From assembly GCF_025532145.1 (NCBI RefSeq), contig NZ_ARXS01000010.1, forward strand, positions 88,896 to 152,895: 64,000 bases of DNA. The letters run 5' to 3'. Source of the DNA: Alloalcanivorax balearicus MACL04 (GTDB lineage: Bacteria; Pseudomonadota; Gammaproteobacteria; Pseudomonadales; Alcanivoracaceae). Shown here one piece after another: positions 47,466-57,074 of this stretch; positions within the stretch are counted from its first letter, which is position 1, and the number at the start of each line of letters is the position of its first letter. The notes below the pieces were generated by a model. It saw nothing but the letters and a program-made list of their open reading frames with translations, was not told the origin of the DNA and made no database searches. The translations under genes were made by a program, and so were the position numbers.

Positions 47466-50400
47466 ATGGGATTTGATCGTGTTCTCCAGCACAGCACTCT
47501 GATCGCCGTCGCCGTTCTGATCCTGTGCGTGCTGGGGATCAGTGCCGCGCTGCGCGTGCCGGTGCAGATGATTCCCGATCTGGAAGTGCGCACCATCAGC
47601 GTGGAGACGCGCTGGCCGGGGGCGTCTCCAAGGGACGTGGAGCAGGAGATCCTGATCGAGCAGGAGCAGTATCTGCGGACACTGCCCAATCTGCGACGCA
47701 TGGTTTCCACCGCCAGTATCGGACAGGCAACCATCGAGCTGGAATTTCCCTTCGGAGTCGACATCAATGAGGCGTTGATCCGTACCAACAACGCACTCAG
47801 CCAGGTGTCCGGCTACCCCGAGAATGTCGATGCCCCCGCCCTGACGACGATTTCGTCCTCGGACGAACCCTTCATGTATTTCCGCATCGGGCCGCGGGCG
47901 GACAGCCGGATTCAGCCCGATCTGGCGATGATACGCAACTTTCTGGAAGATGAGGTGCGGCCACGCCTGGAGCGCGTTGTCGGTGTGTCGCTGGTGGAGA
48001 TCAGGGGCGCGGAGGAACGGCAAGTCCGTGTGGAGGTCGATCCGCACCGTCTGGCCGAACGCGGACTGGACATGACCGATGTACGCAATGCGCTGCAGGC
48101 ACGCAACGTCGACCGCTCGGCGGGCGATCTGGACAGCGGTAAACGCAGCGTGATGGTGCGTACGCTCGGCCGCTTCAGCGCACCCACCGACATGGGCGAC
48201 TTGATCGTCGCCGAGCGGCACGGCGCCCTGGTGCGGTTGTCCGACCTCGCAGAGATCCAGCTCAGCCACCACGAACTACGCTCCCGGGCTTTCTACAACG
48301 GCCAGCCTTCGCTGATCCTGGCGGTGCGCCGCGAGACCGGTTCGAATGTCATCCAGACCAAGTACGCCGTGCTGCCGGAGGTCGAGGCGATCAGCGCCGA
48401 AACCCTGGCGCCGCTGGGTCTGGAAATGACCTTGGTCAACGAGGACGCACGCTACGTCGAGGATTCGGTCGCCAACGTCTGGCGTAATCTTCTGCTCGGC
48501 ACGCTGCTGGCGACCCTGGTGATGTACGCCTTTCTGCGCTCGGCGCGCAGCACCTTGGTGGGGGTGGTCGCCGTCCCGATCTGTACCATCGCGGCCTTCA
48601 TCGGTCTGCTGCTGGCGGGGCGCACGCTGAATGTCATCTCATTGGCCGGCGTGGCGTTTGCCATCGGTATGACGCTGGACAACACCATCGTGGTACTGGA
48701 AAGCATCGACCAGGCGCGACGACGTGGCCTGAAACCCTTCGACGCCGCCGTGGCCGGGGTGCGCCGGGTCTGGACAGCCGTGATCGCAAGCACACTGACC
48801 TCCGTTCTGGTGTTTGCCCCCACGTTGTTCATCCAGGAGGAAGCCGGGCAACTCTACTCGGATATCGCGATTGCCATTTCCACCTCCATCCTGGCCTCGA
48901 TGGCGGTCGCGGTGACGGTGCTGCCGACCATGGCCGCGCGGCTGCTGCCGTCGTTGGCGCCCAGCGACTCCGCCAACGACGGTGCCCTTGACCGAATCGG
49001 TCGCTGGATCGCCAGGATCCATGGCAGTCCGCAGCGCCGCGGGGCGATTCTGGTCGGAACGCTGTGCGCGTCGGTATTGGCCGTGGTGTGGCTGACACCA
49101 CCAGCGGAATACCTGCCGGAAGGAGAAGAGGCGCGAATCTTTTCGCGCATGATCGCACCACCGGGCTACAACCTGACGGAGATGGAGGGCATTGCGCGGG
49201 AGCTGATCCCGGAGCTGCGGCAACGTCTTGAAGACCAACCGGCGCGCTTCCACAGTGACGAGACGGACATGCCCGCACTGCGGTTCTTCGCCCTATTCGT
49301 CGACGCCCAAGGCATCAACGTGATCACCGATCCCAAGGACCCGGCCGACGTGGAAGCCTTGATGGGGGCACTGGAGGCGCGCTTCACCGCCTGGCCGGGT
49401 ATGCGCGCGTTCGCCTCGCGCGGTTCCATCATCTCCAGTAACGACGGCGGAACGCGCAGCATCAACGTGAACATCTCCGGTTCCGATCTTGCTCGGATCT
49501 ATCAGGTCGCCGGCCTCGCGTACGCCCGCGCGGGGGTGCTGTTCGACGGCGCGCAGATCGGCTCCGAGCCCGGCTCACTCAGTCTGGACCAGTCGCTGCT
49601 GGAGGTGCGGCCGCGCTGGGAACGCCTGGCTGAGGTCGGCCTGGACGCGGAGCGCTTTGGCTACTCAGTGGCGGCTCTGAGCGATGGCGCCTTCGCCGAC
49701 GAGATGATCCTGGACGACCGCCGGGTCGATATCTACCTGTTCAGCAGCGCCGGCAGCGAGCAGCGGGCGGACCGCCTGCGCGACCTGCCCGTCGCCACAC
49801 CGGACGGTGCGGTACTGCCGCTTTCGGCGCTGGCCGATCTGCACGATTCCGTCGACACGGACAGCATTCGCCGACTGGATGGCCGCCGCACGGTCACGCT
49901 GAACATCGTGCCGCCACGTTCGGTGGCGCTGGAAACCGGTGTCGAACGCGTGCGCACCGAACTGATCGAGGCCATGCGCGTCGCCGGCGAGATTCCCCAC
50001 GGCGTCTCGGTCGGCATCACCGGTGCCAGCGACCAGTTGCAGGCCACCCGCGAAGCGGTCTCGGGCAATTTCATCATCGCCGTGCTGCTGTGCTACCTGA
50101 TGTTGGTGGCCATCTTTCGCCACTGGGGCCGGCCGCTGTTGGTCATGGCCACGATTCCCCTGGGCCTAGCTGGCGGGATCCTCGGGCTGGCGATACTCAA
50201 CAGCGTCGGCGCCGCCTTCGGCATTCACCAGCCGTTCGACATGATCACGCTACTGGGCTTCCTGGTACTGCTTGGCGCCGTCGTCAACAACCCGATTCTG
50301 ATCGTGCAGGAAGCCTACAAGCGCCTGGAGGAAGGCGCCGAATCGATCGCCGTGGCGGTCGACGATGCGGTGCACACACGCCTGCGGGCGATCCTGATGT

Positions 50401-50624
50401 CCAGCCTGACCACCATCTTTGGCATCGCGCCGCTGGTGTTGATCCCCGGAGCAGGCACCGAACTCTATCGCGGCCTGGGCGCCATTGTGATGTTCGGTAT
50501 CGCGTTTTCCACGGTGGTCACGCTGACTTTCCTGCCCAGCCTGATGGTGACGACGCTGGTGATGAAGGAGCGTTTCGGTATGCGGCTGCGCCGTCGCGGG
50601 AGTCGCCTTGCGACGAGAAGGTAA
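47466..50624 (+). CDS. RND efflux transporter permease (1052 aa)
   Basis: Twelve-helix AcrB-type pump with two large periplasmic loops. N-terminal helix LIAVAVLILCVLGISAALR, PGASPRDVEQEI, TM4 GMTLDNTIVVLESID and TM10 region GAVVNNPILIVQEAYKR. AcrB has two Asp in TM4 and a Lys in TM10 as proton relay; here TM4 reads Asp-Asn and TM10 has Asn at the Lys position, as in SwrC-like RND proteins. Substrate unknown; drugs or organic solvents/lipids are possible. Begins 3 bp after the adaptor stop. Confidence 0.9.
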   Translation: MGFDRVLQHSTLIAVAVLILCVLGISAALRVPVQMIPDLEVRTISVETRWPGASPRDVEQEILIEQEQYLRTLPNLRRMVSTASIGQATIELEFPFGVDINEALIRTNNALSQVSGYPENVDAPALTTISSSDEPFMYFRIGPRADSRIQPDLAMIRNFLEDEVRPRLERVVGVSLVEIRGAEERQVRVEVDPHRLAERGLDMTDVRNALQARNVDRSAGDLDSGKRSVMVRTLGRFSAPTDMGDLIVAERHGALVRLSDLAEIQLSHHELRSRAFYNGQPSLILAVRRETGSNVIQTKYAVLPEVEAISAETLAPLGLEMTLVNEDARYVEDSVANVWRNLLLGTLLATLVMYAFLRSARSTLVGVVAVPICTIAAFIGLLLAGRTLNVISLAGVAFAIGMTLDNTIVVLESIDQARRRGLKPFDAAVAGVRRVWTAVIASTLTSVLVFAPTLFIQEEAGQLYSDIAIAISTSILASMAVAVTVLPTMAARLLPSLAPSDSANDGALDRIGRWIARIHGSPQRRGAILVGTLCASVLAVVWLTPPAEYLPEGEEARIFSRMIAPPGYNLTEMEGIARELIPELRQRLEDQPARFHSDETDMPALRFFALFVDAQGINVITDPKDPADVEALMGALEARFTAWPGMRAFASRGSIISSNDGGTRSINVNISGSDLARIYQVAGLAYARAGVLFDGAQIGSEPGSLSLDQSLLEVRPRWERLAEVGLDAERFGYSVAALSDGAFADEMILDDRRVDIYLFSSAGSEQRADRLRDLPVATPDGAVLPLSALADLHDSVDTDSIRRLDGRRTVTLNIVPPRSVALETGVERVRTELIEAMRVAGEIPHGVSVGITGASDQLQATREAVSGNFIIAVLLCYLMLVAIFRHWGRPLLVMATIPLGLAGGILGLAILNSVGAAFGIHQPFDMITLLGFLVLLGAVVNNPILIVQEAYKRLEEGAESIAVAVDDAVHTRLRAILMSSLTTIFGIAPLVLIPGAGTELYRGLGAIVMFGIAFSTVVTLTFLPSLMVTTLVMKERFGMRLRRRGSRLATRR

Positions 50625-50637
50625 GGAAAAACCGCCC

Positions 50638-51357
50638 CTACCATTGCATGTCCGGCATCGCCTGGAAGGCGCCACGCAAAGCCTGGGACCAGGCCTCGCC
50701 CAACGCCCGGAAGCCCTCGTGATGCTCATCCACATCATAGTGAAGATGGTCATCAAAGCTGTCGCGGGGATACTTGAGAATATCCAGGGGCAAGCCCACG
50801 GACAGGTTGGAACGAAGGGTGGAATCGATACTCAGCAAGGCGCACTTGATGCCATCGTCCAGGGAAGTACGGTAATCCACCACCCGATCAATGATCGGCT
50901 TGCCGTACTTGGTCTCACCGATCTGAAAGTACGGCGTGTCCGCCGTGCACTCGATGAAATTACCTTCCGGGTAAACCAGAAACAGACGCGGCGCTTCACC
51001 GCGAATCTGTCCCCCGACGATGAAGCTGCTGCCGAAATCCACCGAACCCTGCGTCTGGCCGGCGTCGCGCTGACGCACTTCGCGGCTGGTGGCACCGACA
51101 ATGGCCGCCACATCGTACAGCGAACCGACGCCGTTGAGATTGGGCCGGTCGCTGTCCAGACGCATGCGCAGCAGACTGACCACGCTCTGCGTGGTGGCCA
51201 GGTTGCCGGCGCTGAGCAGAACCACCAGACGCTCCCCGGACACCGGGAAGGTGTGCAGTTTGCGAAACGTGGCGATCTGATCCACGCCGGCGTTGGTCCG
51301 CGAGTCCGCGGCGAACACCAGCCCTTGTTCCAGGCGCATGGCGACGCAATAAGTCAT
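50638..51357 (-). CDS. Anbu, proteasome/HslV-like peptidase (239 aa)
   Basis: Ntn-hydrolase of the proteasome-like family. After Met removal, Thr1 (MTYCVAMR) is the nucleophile, with Asp in AADSRTNAG (residue 18) and Lys33 in FRKLHTF. GDERLVVL-like GERLVVLLSAGNLATTQ and SSFIVGGQIRG complete the fold. Start ATG 51357 has GGAG 6 nt upstream; only this start exposes Thr next to Met. Anbu sits with transglutaminase-like, alpha-E and ATP-grasp genes as described for this conserved cluster. Substrates are unknown. Confidence 0.9.
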   Translation of the reverse strand: MTYCVAMRLEQGLVFAADSRTNAGVDQIATFRKLHTFPVSGERLVVLLSAGNLATTQSVVSLLRMRLDSDRPNLNGVGSLYDVAAIVGATSREVRQRDAGQTQGSVDFGSSFIVGGQIRGEAPRLFLVYPEGNFIECTADTPYFQIGETKYGKPIIDRVVDYRTSLDDGIKCALLSIDSTLRSNLSVGLPLDILKYPRDSFDDHLHYDVDEHHEGFRALGEAWSQALRGAFQAMPDMQW

Positions 51358-51373
51358 CGGTTTCTCCGCGCGG

Positions 51374-52171
51374 TCACTGGTCCCCGGCGCCGGTCTGTCG
51401 CACCAGGGCCGCCGCGCGCAGGGATTCCACTCCACCGCCGTAACGGACGCCGCGTACCGGGCAGGCGTCCAGATAGTCGAAGCCCACCGCCAGCTTCAGA
51501 TGGCGTCTCGGACGGCGGGTCTGATTGGTCACGTCAAAAGTGTGCCAGCGTTCATCGAACCAGACCTCGGCCCAGGCATGGCTGGCGACGTGCTCGGAAT
51601 CATCGCTGTAAAGATAGCCGCTGACGTAACGGGCGGGAATCCCCAAGGCCCGGCAGCAGGACAAAAACACATGGGTATGGTCCTGGCACACCCCCTTCCT
51701 TAACCGATAAGCCTCGGCGGCGGTGCTGGACACATCGGTGACGCCGGGAGTAAACGGCATTCTCGACAGGATGGTTTCGCTCAGCCCCTCAAGATTGGTC
51801 AAGGTCCCGGCGGCGCGCTGATGGCTCCGGGCCAGTTCGTGGAGCAACGAATCAGGGCGGGTAAACGGAGAATAACGGCAGTAAACCAGAGGGGAAATCC
51901 GGGTGTCGTCATCCTCACGGTCCTCGCCCTCGATTTCCACTTCGCCAGTGGCGGTGAGGTGTATGGCCTCGTGGGGCTGGTCCAGGGTCAGCACGTGCAG
52001 AATATTGCCGAAGCCATCGGAGGCCTCGCTGGCCGGCTCCGGCATGTCCAGATGCCAGTGCAGGATACGCTGCCGCGCTGACGGACGAGGCGTCAGCCGC
52101 AAATACTGCGTACTGTGCAGCACTTGCTCGGAATAGCGGTATTCGGTGCTGTGTCGAATCGACAGTTTCAT
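51374..52171 (-). CDS. Transglutaminase-like cysteine protease-fold protein (265 aa)
   Basis: N-terminal domain MKLSIRHSTEYRYSEQV typical of the bacterial transglutaminase N-region, and the Cys-His-Asp triad in RKGVCQDHTHVFLSC (~161), SHAWAEVWFDERWHTFDVTN (His ~196, Asp ~211). Probably an amidase/peptidase or amide-bond-forming enzyme. Its start overlaps the alpha-E stop by 4 bp and Anbu starts 17 bp after its stop. Confidence 0.9.
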   Translation of the reverse strand: MKLSIRHSTEYRYSEQVLHSTQYLRLTPRPSARQRILHWHLDMPEPASEASDGFGNILHVLTLDQPHEAIHLTATGEVEIEGEDREDDDTRISPLVYCRYSPFTRPDSLLHELARSHQRAAGTLTNLEGLSETILSRMPFTPGVTDVSSTAAEAYRLRKGVCQDHTHVFLSCCRALGIPARYVSGYLYSDDSEHVASHAWAEVWFDERWHTFDVTNQTRRPRRHLKLAVGFDYLDACPVRGVRYGGGVESLRAAALVRQTGAGDQ

Positions 52172-53121
52172 ACGACCTCCAGATATTCCTCGCGGATGGT
52201 ATCCGCCAGCTCATTGATACGACGCAGAAAGTCCGTCAGGTAATCGTGCAAACCGGTGTCCAGCACATGTTCCAGATCACCGTACTGCAGCCGCGCGAAC
52301 TGCACCGCCGCCAGGCGCTTGGCGGTCTGCCCGGTCTGTCCCTCAATCGCCGGGAGCAACTCGCACAGCATTTGCATGCACGAGCGCAACGAGCGTGGCA
52401 CCTCGGCGCCGAGAACCAGCAACTCCGCTACCCGGTCGGCATTAATGGCCTCGCTGTATAGCTCGCGATAGGACTCATAAGCCCCCACCGAATGCAGCAA
52501 GGCGTGCCAGCGATAGAAGTCCATGGCGTCACCGCCGGAGGGAACGCCGTGGTGACTCCCGTAGAGAGTTCCGATCTGGTATTTCACATCGAGGATACGG
52601 GCCGTGTTATCGGCCCGTTCAATGAAGGTGCCAATGCGCAGAAAACGAAAGGCGTCATTGCGCATGATGGTGCCGTAGGTGGCGCCACGGAACAGGTGGG
52701 AGCGCTTTTTCACCCAATCAAAAAAGGCGCTGGCGCCGTATTGATCCAGGCCACCGCGGCGAATCTCCTTCAACTCCAGCCAGGTACTGTTGATGCTTTC
52801 CCACATCTCGGCGGTGATCTTGCCACGCACCGCGTGGCCGTTTTCCCGCGCCAGACGCAGGCAGTTGAATATGCTGCCGGGATTGTCCTGATCCAGGGTG
52901 AAGAAATGCAGTACCTCGCGCACCTGGACGTCATCGTGCCGGCTCATATACAGCTCATGCGTGCCCGAGATCATCAACGGCGCCATCATCTCATCGCGGG
53001 GATTGGCGACGAACGGCATCATCGACAGATTCCAGGCCACGTCGAGCATGCGAGCGGTGTTCTCGGCCCGCTCAACCAGACGGGACAACCAATACAGGTC
53101 GGAGGCGGTGCGACTCAACAT
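52168..53121 (-). CDS. Alpha-E domain protein (317 aa)
   Basis: All-helical DUF403/alpha-E family: MLSRTASDLYWLSRLVERAE (conserved N-terminus), AENTARMLDV, FLRIGTFIERADNTARILDVKY (~156) and a C-terminal coiled helix. The repeated ER-AENTAR motif is characteristic. The function is unknown, but it is always coupled with circularly permuted ATP-grasp and transglutaminase partners. Overlaps the ATP-grasp gene by 7 bp. Confidence 0.92.
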   Translation of the reverse strand: MLSRTASDLYWLSRLVERAENTARMLDVAWNLSMMPFVANPRDEMMAPLMISGTHELYMSRHDDVQVREVLHFFTLDQDNPGSIFNCLRLARENGHAVRGKITAEMWESINSTWLELKEIRRGGLDQYGASAFFDWVKKRSHLFRGATYGTIMRNDAFRFLRIGTFIERADNTARILDVKYQIGTLYGSHHGVPSGGDAMDFYRWHALLHSVGAYESYRELYSEAINADRVAELLVLGAEVPRSLRSCMQMLCELLPAIEGQTGQTAKRLAAVQFARLQYGDLEHVLDTGLHDYLTDFLRRINELADTIREEYLEVV

Positions 53122-54554
53122 GACGGCGCCTCCACCACCCAGGTGTCCTTGGTGCCGCCCCCCTGGGACGAGTTCACCACCAGCGAACCGGCATTCATTG
53201 CCACCCGCGTGAGACCGCCAGGCACCATGCGGGTGGCACGGCCGTCACTGAGCACGAATGGGCGCAAATCGATATGCCGGGGCGCGATGCCCTGCTCGAC
53301 GAAGATCGGGCAAGTGGACAGCGACAGGGTCGGCTGGGCGATGTAATTGTCGGGCCGTGCCCGCAGACGCTGACGGAAACTGTCGATCTCCTCGCGGCTG
53401 GCCGCCGGCCCCACCAGCATGCCGTAACCGCCGGCGCCGTGGACCTCCTTCACCACCAGTTCCGGCAGATGCTCCAATACGTACTGGAGATCCTCCGGAC
53501 GGCGGCATAGCCGGGTTGGAACGTTCTCCAGAATCGGCTCCTCACCCAGATAGAAGCGGATCATCTCGGGGACATAAGGATAGATGGACTTGTCATCGCC
53601 GACCCCGGAGCCGATGGCGTTGGCCAGCACCACCTTACCCTGCCGGTACACCGACAGCAGGCCGGGCACCCCCAGCATGGAGTCCGGATTGAACGCCAGA
53701 GGGTCGAGAAAGTCGTCATCAATACGGCGATAGATCACGTCCACCCGTTGCGGCCCGGCGGTGGTGCGCATGTAGACGAAGCCATCCTTGACGAACAGAT
53801 CCGCCCCCTCCACCAACTCGATCCCCATCTGCTGCGCCAGAAAGGCGTGCTCGAAGTAGGCGCTGTTGAAACGGCCCGGGGTCAGCAGCACCACCGTGGG
53901 ATAGGCGACGGCGCTGCTGTGCTGCAGGGTATCCAGCAACAGCGATGGATAGTGCTCCACCGGCGCCACCGATTGCCCGGCGAACAACTCCGGGAATAAC
54001 CGCATCATCACCCGCCGGTTTTCGATCATATAGCTGACTCCGGACGGGGTACGCAGGTTGTCCTCCAGGACATACCAGGTTCCCTCACCGTCGCGGATCA
54101 GGTCCACGCCGCTGACGTGGCTGTACACCTGGTTGGGCAGATCCACATCCTGCATGCAGGGCTGGTAATGGGCGTTGCCATAGATCTGGTCGGCGGGAAT
54201 GCGGCCAGCACGGATGATCTCCTGGCCGTGGTAAATATCATCGAGGAATTGGTTCAGTGCCCTCACCCGCTGGGCCGTGCCCTGCTCCAGGTGGCGCCAT
54301 TCCTGTTCAGGGATAATGCGGGGGACCACGTCAAAAGGAATCAGCCTCTCCGCGCCACTCTCCTCACCGTAGACATTGAAGGTGATACCGACCCGGTGGA
54401 ACAGCAGCTCGGCTTCCTGACGCTTGCGGTGCAGGAGCTCATTGGACTGCCCCAACAACCAGCCGTGATAACTGGAATAGTGGGGACGAACCGCCCCTTC
54501 CCTGGCGAACATCTCATCAAAGCCGGACACCGCCGGCGGTGTAATCGACTGCAT
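53115..54554 (-). CDS. Circularly permuted type-2 ATP-grasp protein (479 aa)
   Basis: Conserved N-terminal FDEMFAREGAVRPHYSSY, IPFDVVPRIIPEQEW, LEDNLRTPSGVSYMIENR, the ATP-grasp-like SIYPYVPEMIRFYLGEEPIL and LVVKEVHGAGGYGML (glycine-rich). In Iyer-type analyses these are predicted amide-bond-forming ligases. First gene of the cluster ATP-grasp > alpha-E > transglutaminase > Anbu; likely synthesises a peptide or polyamide tag processed by the partners (inference). Confidence 0.92.
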   Translation of the reverse strand: MQSITPPAVSGFDEMFAREGAVRPHYSSYHGWLLGQSNELLHRKRQEAELLFHRVGITFNVYGEESGAERLIPFDVVPRIIPEQEWRHLEQGTAQRVRALNQFLDDIYHGQEIIRAGRIPADQIYGNAHYQPCMQDVDLPNQVYSHVSGVDLIRDGEGTWYVLEDNLRTPSGVSYMIENRRVMMRLFPELFAGQSVAPVEHYPSLLLDTLQHSSAVAYPTVVLLTPGRFNSAYFEHAFLAQQMGIELVEGADLFVKDGFVYMRTTAGPQRVDVIYRRIDDDFLDPLAFNPDSMLGVPGLLSVYRQGKVVLANAIGSGVGDDKSIYPYVPEMIRFYLGEEPILENVPTRLCRRPEDLQYVLEHLPELVVKEVHGAGGYGMLVGPAASREEIDSFRQRLRARPDNYIAQPTLSLSTCPIFVEQGIAPRHIDLRPFVLSDGRATRMVPGGLTRVAMNAGSLVVNSSQGGGTKDTWVVEAPSC

Positions 54555-54769
54555 GGCGCGTTATTCCCTGTGGCCCTTTCCCCAACGACGGGGATAGCAA
54601 CAGGCTCAGCAAGGGATATGCCAATTCGGGGACAAAGAATTCAGGGGCATCCGCCCCGGCATGGCGCAAGACTGCGATCCATGCTGAAGCAGGCCGACCT
54701 TGGGGCACCAAATCGGGGCACGGCAAGGCTTCGCCAGCAGGGCAATGGATTCCCCCGCCCCAAAAGCAG

Positions 54770-54797
54770 AAAGCCCGACACCAGGCCGGGCTTTCCA
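54770..54797 (-). terminator. Terminator after etfA
   Basis: Stem aaagcccg/cgggcttt (54770-54777 and 54787-54794) with a 9-nt loop, followed on the minus strand by a T-rich ttctgctttt. It lies 25 bp past the etfA stop. Confidence 0.6.
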
Positions 54798-54821
54798 GAG
54801 GACATCTTCGAATGCGAGTGT

Positions 54822-55751
54822 TCAGAGCTTGCTATCGAGCTCCGGTACCGCTTCGAACAGATCCGCCACCAGACCGTAGTCCGCCACCTGGAAGATAGGG
54901 GCTTCTTCGTCTTTGTTGATGGCCACGATCACTTTGGAATCCTTCATGCCCGCCAAGTGCTGGATGGCACCGGAGATACCGACGGCAATGTACAGGTTCG
55001 GGGCAACGATCTTACCGGTTTGACCCACCTGCATGTCGTTCGGCACGAAACCGGCGTCAACGGCGGCGCGGGATGCACCCACGGCGGCGCCAAGCTTGTC
55101 GGCCACTTTGTAGAGGATTTCGAAGTTGTCGCCGTTGCCCATGCCGCGCCCACCGGAGATCACGATGTCGGCGCTGGTCAGCTCCGGACGGTCGGACTTG
55201 GCCAGTTCCTCGCCCACGAAGGAGGAGATACCGGCGTCCTTGACCACATCAACGTTCTCAACGCTGGCGGAACCGCCTTCCTCGGCAACGCCGTCGAAGG
55301 AGGTGCCACGCACGGTGAGCACTTTCTTGGCGTCGGCGCATTTCACCGTGGCGATGGCGTTACCGGCGTAGATCGGACGCTTGAAGGTGTCGCCGTCGAC
55401 CACGTCGGAGATTTCGGAGATCTGCGGAGCGTCCAGCAGAGCGGCCACGCGCGGCGCGAAGTTCTTGCCGGTGGTGGTGGCGGCAGCCAGGATGTGGCTG
55501 TAGTCCCCGGCCAGCTCAACCACCAGGTCAGCGATGTTTTCCGCCAGCTGGTGCTCATAGGCGTCGTTGTCGGCGCACAGCACTTTGCTTACGCCATCAA
55601 CCTTGGCGGCCGCTTCAGCCACGGCGCCACAACCTTTACCGGCAACCAGGACGGTGATGTCGCCACCGATCTCCTTGGCGGCGGCAACCACGCTCAGGGT
55701 AACCTTGCTGAGCGTAGCGTTATCGTGTTCGGCGTAGACTAAAACACTCAT
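54822..55751 (-). CDS. etfA: Electron transfer flavoprotein alpha subunit (309 aa)
   Basis: [20 protein letters not shown] at the N-terminus and the FAD-binding C-terminal domain with [35 protein letters not shown] (split), [27 protein letters not shown] (split) and [18 protein letters not shown]. Passes electrons from acyl-CoA dehydrogenases to ETF-QO. Its ATG overlaps the etfB stop by one base. Confidence 0.97.
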   Translation of the reverse strand: MSVLVYAEHDNATLSKVTLSVVAAAKEIGGDITVLVAGKGCGAVAEAAAKVDGVSKVLCADNDAYEHQLAENIADLVVELAGDYSHILAAATTTGKNFAPRVAALLDAPQISEISDVVDGDTFKRPIYAGNAIATVKCADAKKVLTVRGTSFDGVAEEGGSASVENVDVVKDAGISSFVGEELAKSDRPELTSADIVISGGRGMGNGDNFEILYKVADKLGAAVGASRAAVDAGFVPNDMQVGQTGKIVAPNLYIAVGISGAIQHLAGMKDSKVIVAINKDEEAPIFQVADYGLVADLFEAVPELDSKL

Positions 55752-56500
55752 CAGATCACCTTCGCTTCGTTTTTCAGTTTATCCACCAGCTCATCAACGG
55801 AGCCCACCTTGACACCGGCACTGCGTTCCGGCGGCATTTCCACCTTCTCGGTGGTGACGCGCGGAGTCAGGTCAACGCCCAGATCAGCCGGGGCTTTCAC
55901 GTCCAGCGGCTTCTTCTTGGCTTTCATGATGTTCGGCAGGGAAGCGTAGCGCGGCTCGTTGAGGCGCAGGTCGGTGGTCACTACCGCCGGCAGGCTCAGC
56001 TCAACGGTTTGCAGACCGCCGTCGATTTCACGGGTCACTTTCACCTTGCCGTCGGCCACGTTCACTTCGGAAGCGAAGGTGCCTTGCGGCATGCCGGCCA
56101 GGGCCGCCAGCATCTGACCGGTCTGGTTGTTGTCACCGTCGATGGCCTGTTTGCCGAGGATGACCAACTCCGGCTTTTCTTCATCAACGATGGCTTTGAG
56201 GGCCTTGGCGATACCCAGAGGCTGAACTTCCTCGTCGGTTTCCACCAGAATCGAACGGTCCGCGCCCAGCGCCATGGCGGTACGCAGTTGTTCCTGGGCG
56301 GCCTTGGGACCGATGGACACGGCAACGATCTCGGTAACCACGCCTTTTTCCTTCAGCCGTACCGCTTCTTCCACAGCGATTTCACAGAAGGGGTTCATGG
56401 CCATTTTCACATTGGCGAGATCAACACCGGAGTTGTCTGCCTTCACGCGAACCTTAACGTTGTAGTCAACGACTCGCTTGATGGGTACAAGAACCTTCAT
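55751..56500 (-). CDS. etfB: Electron transfer flavoprotein beta subunit (249 aa)
   Basis: [19 protein letters not shown] start, [31 protein letters not shown] and [23 protein letters not shown] (split) are typical. A start seven codons further upstream exists in frame, but ATG 56500 has GAGGA at 6 nt. First gene of etfBA; a PsrA-like box lies 264 bp upstream. Confidence 0.97.
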   Translation of the reverse strand: MKVLVPIKRVVDYNVKVRVKADNSGVDLANVKMAMNPFCEIAVEEAVRLKEKGVVTEIVAVSIGPKAAQEQLRTAMALGADRSILVETDEEVQPLGIAKALKAIVDEEKPELVILGKQAIDGDNNQTGQMLAALAGMPQGTFASEVNVADGKVKVTREIDGGLQTVELSLPAVVTTDLRLNEPRYASLPNIMKAKKKPLDVKAPADLGVDLTPRVTTEKVEMPPERSAGVKVGSVDELVDKLKNEAKVI

Positions 56501-56763
56501 AGGATCCTCGGAATGTTCCACTGATGACTTGTAGAAGGAGGCGAGACGACGCCGTTACCGGGTCCACCCCCGCGAGAGAGCGGCTATCTTGAACTCTGAC
56601 CGGAACGAGGTCAATAGGCCGGAAAATCGTAACCGGATGATTTTGTTGCAAATAGACACCAATTTTCGTCCATTTTTCATGACCTTGCGGTCATCCCGGC
56701 AATAACGACCGGGTTGCTTCGTCTCCCCTGCCCTTGCCCATTTCCACTGATCCGACGATAATC

Positions 56764-56777
56764 CAAACGATCGTTTG
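56764..56777. promoter_or_regulatory. PsrA-type palindromic box in the etf divergent region
   Basis: CAAAC-GATC-GTTTG is a perfect 14-bp palindrome and fits the known G/CAAAC(N2-4)GTTTG/C motif of PsrA, the TetR-type fatty-acid sensor that regulates beta-oxidation and etf genes in gammaproteobacteria. It sits between etfBA and ETF-QO in the 574-bp gap 56501-57074, which shows no gene. Confidence 0.7.
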
Positions 56778-57074
56778 AATTAATACGGGAAAACCATTCC
56801 GAAAGTGGTGGAATATAGCTGATGCTTATATACTCCGCGCACCCCAAGGCCTGCCCCCGCCCGGTTTATACGGTGGCGGATGCAGGCGCCCGAACCTCTG
56901 AACAGCGCTCTATGTCTTGCCGGCCCATAAGGCCCGCAGCGACTGGCCGGCCATACCAAGGCCCGGAACAATGTGCGCCGAACCCGGCACCGAACAACGT
57001 GGTGCAGGGCTCGGGGGTTCCCGACCGGCCCCAGCAGAAGGGCTGTAACGCAACCGATAGTTAGGAGACAGGCT

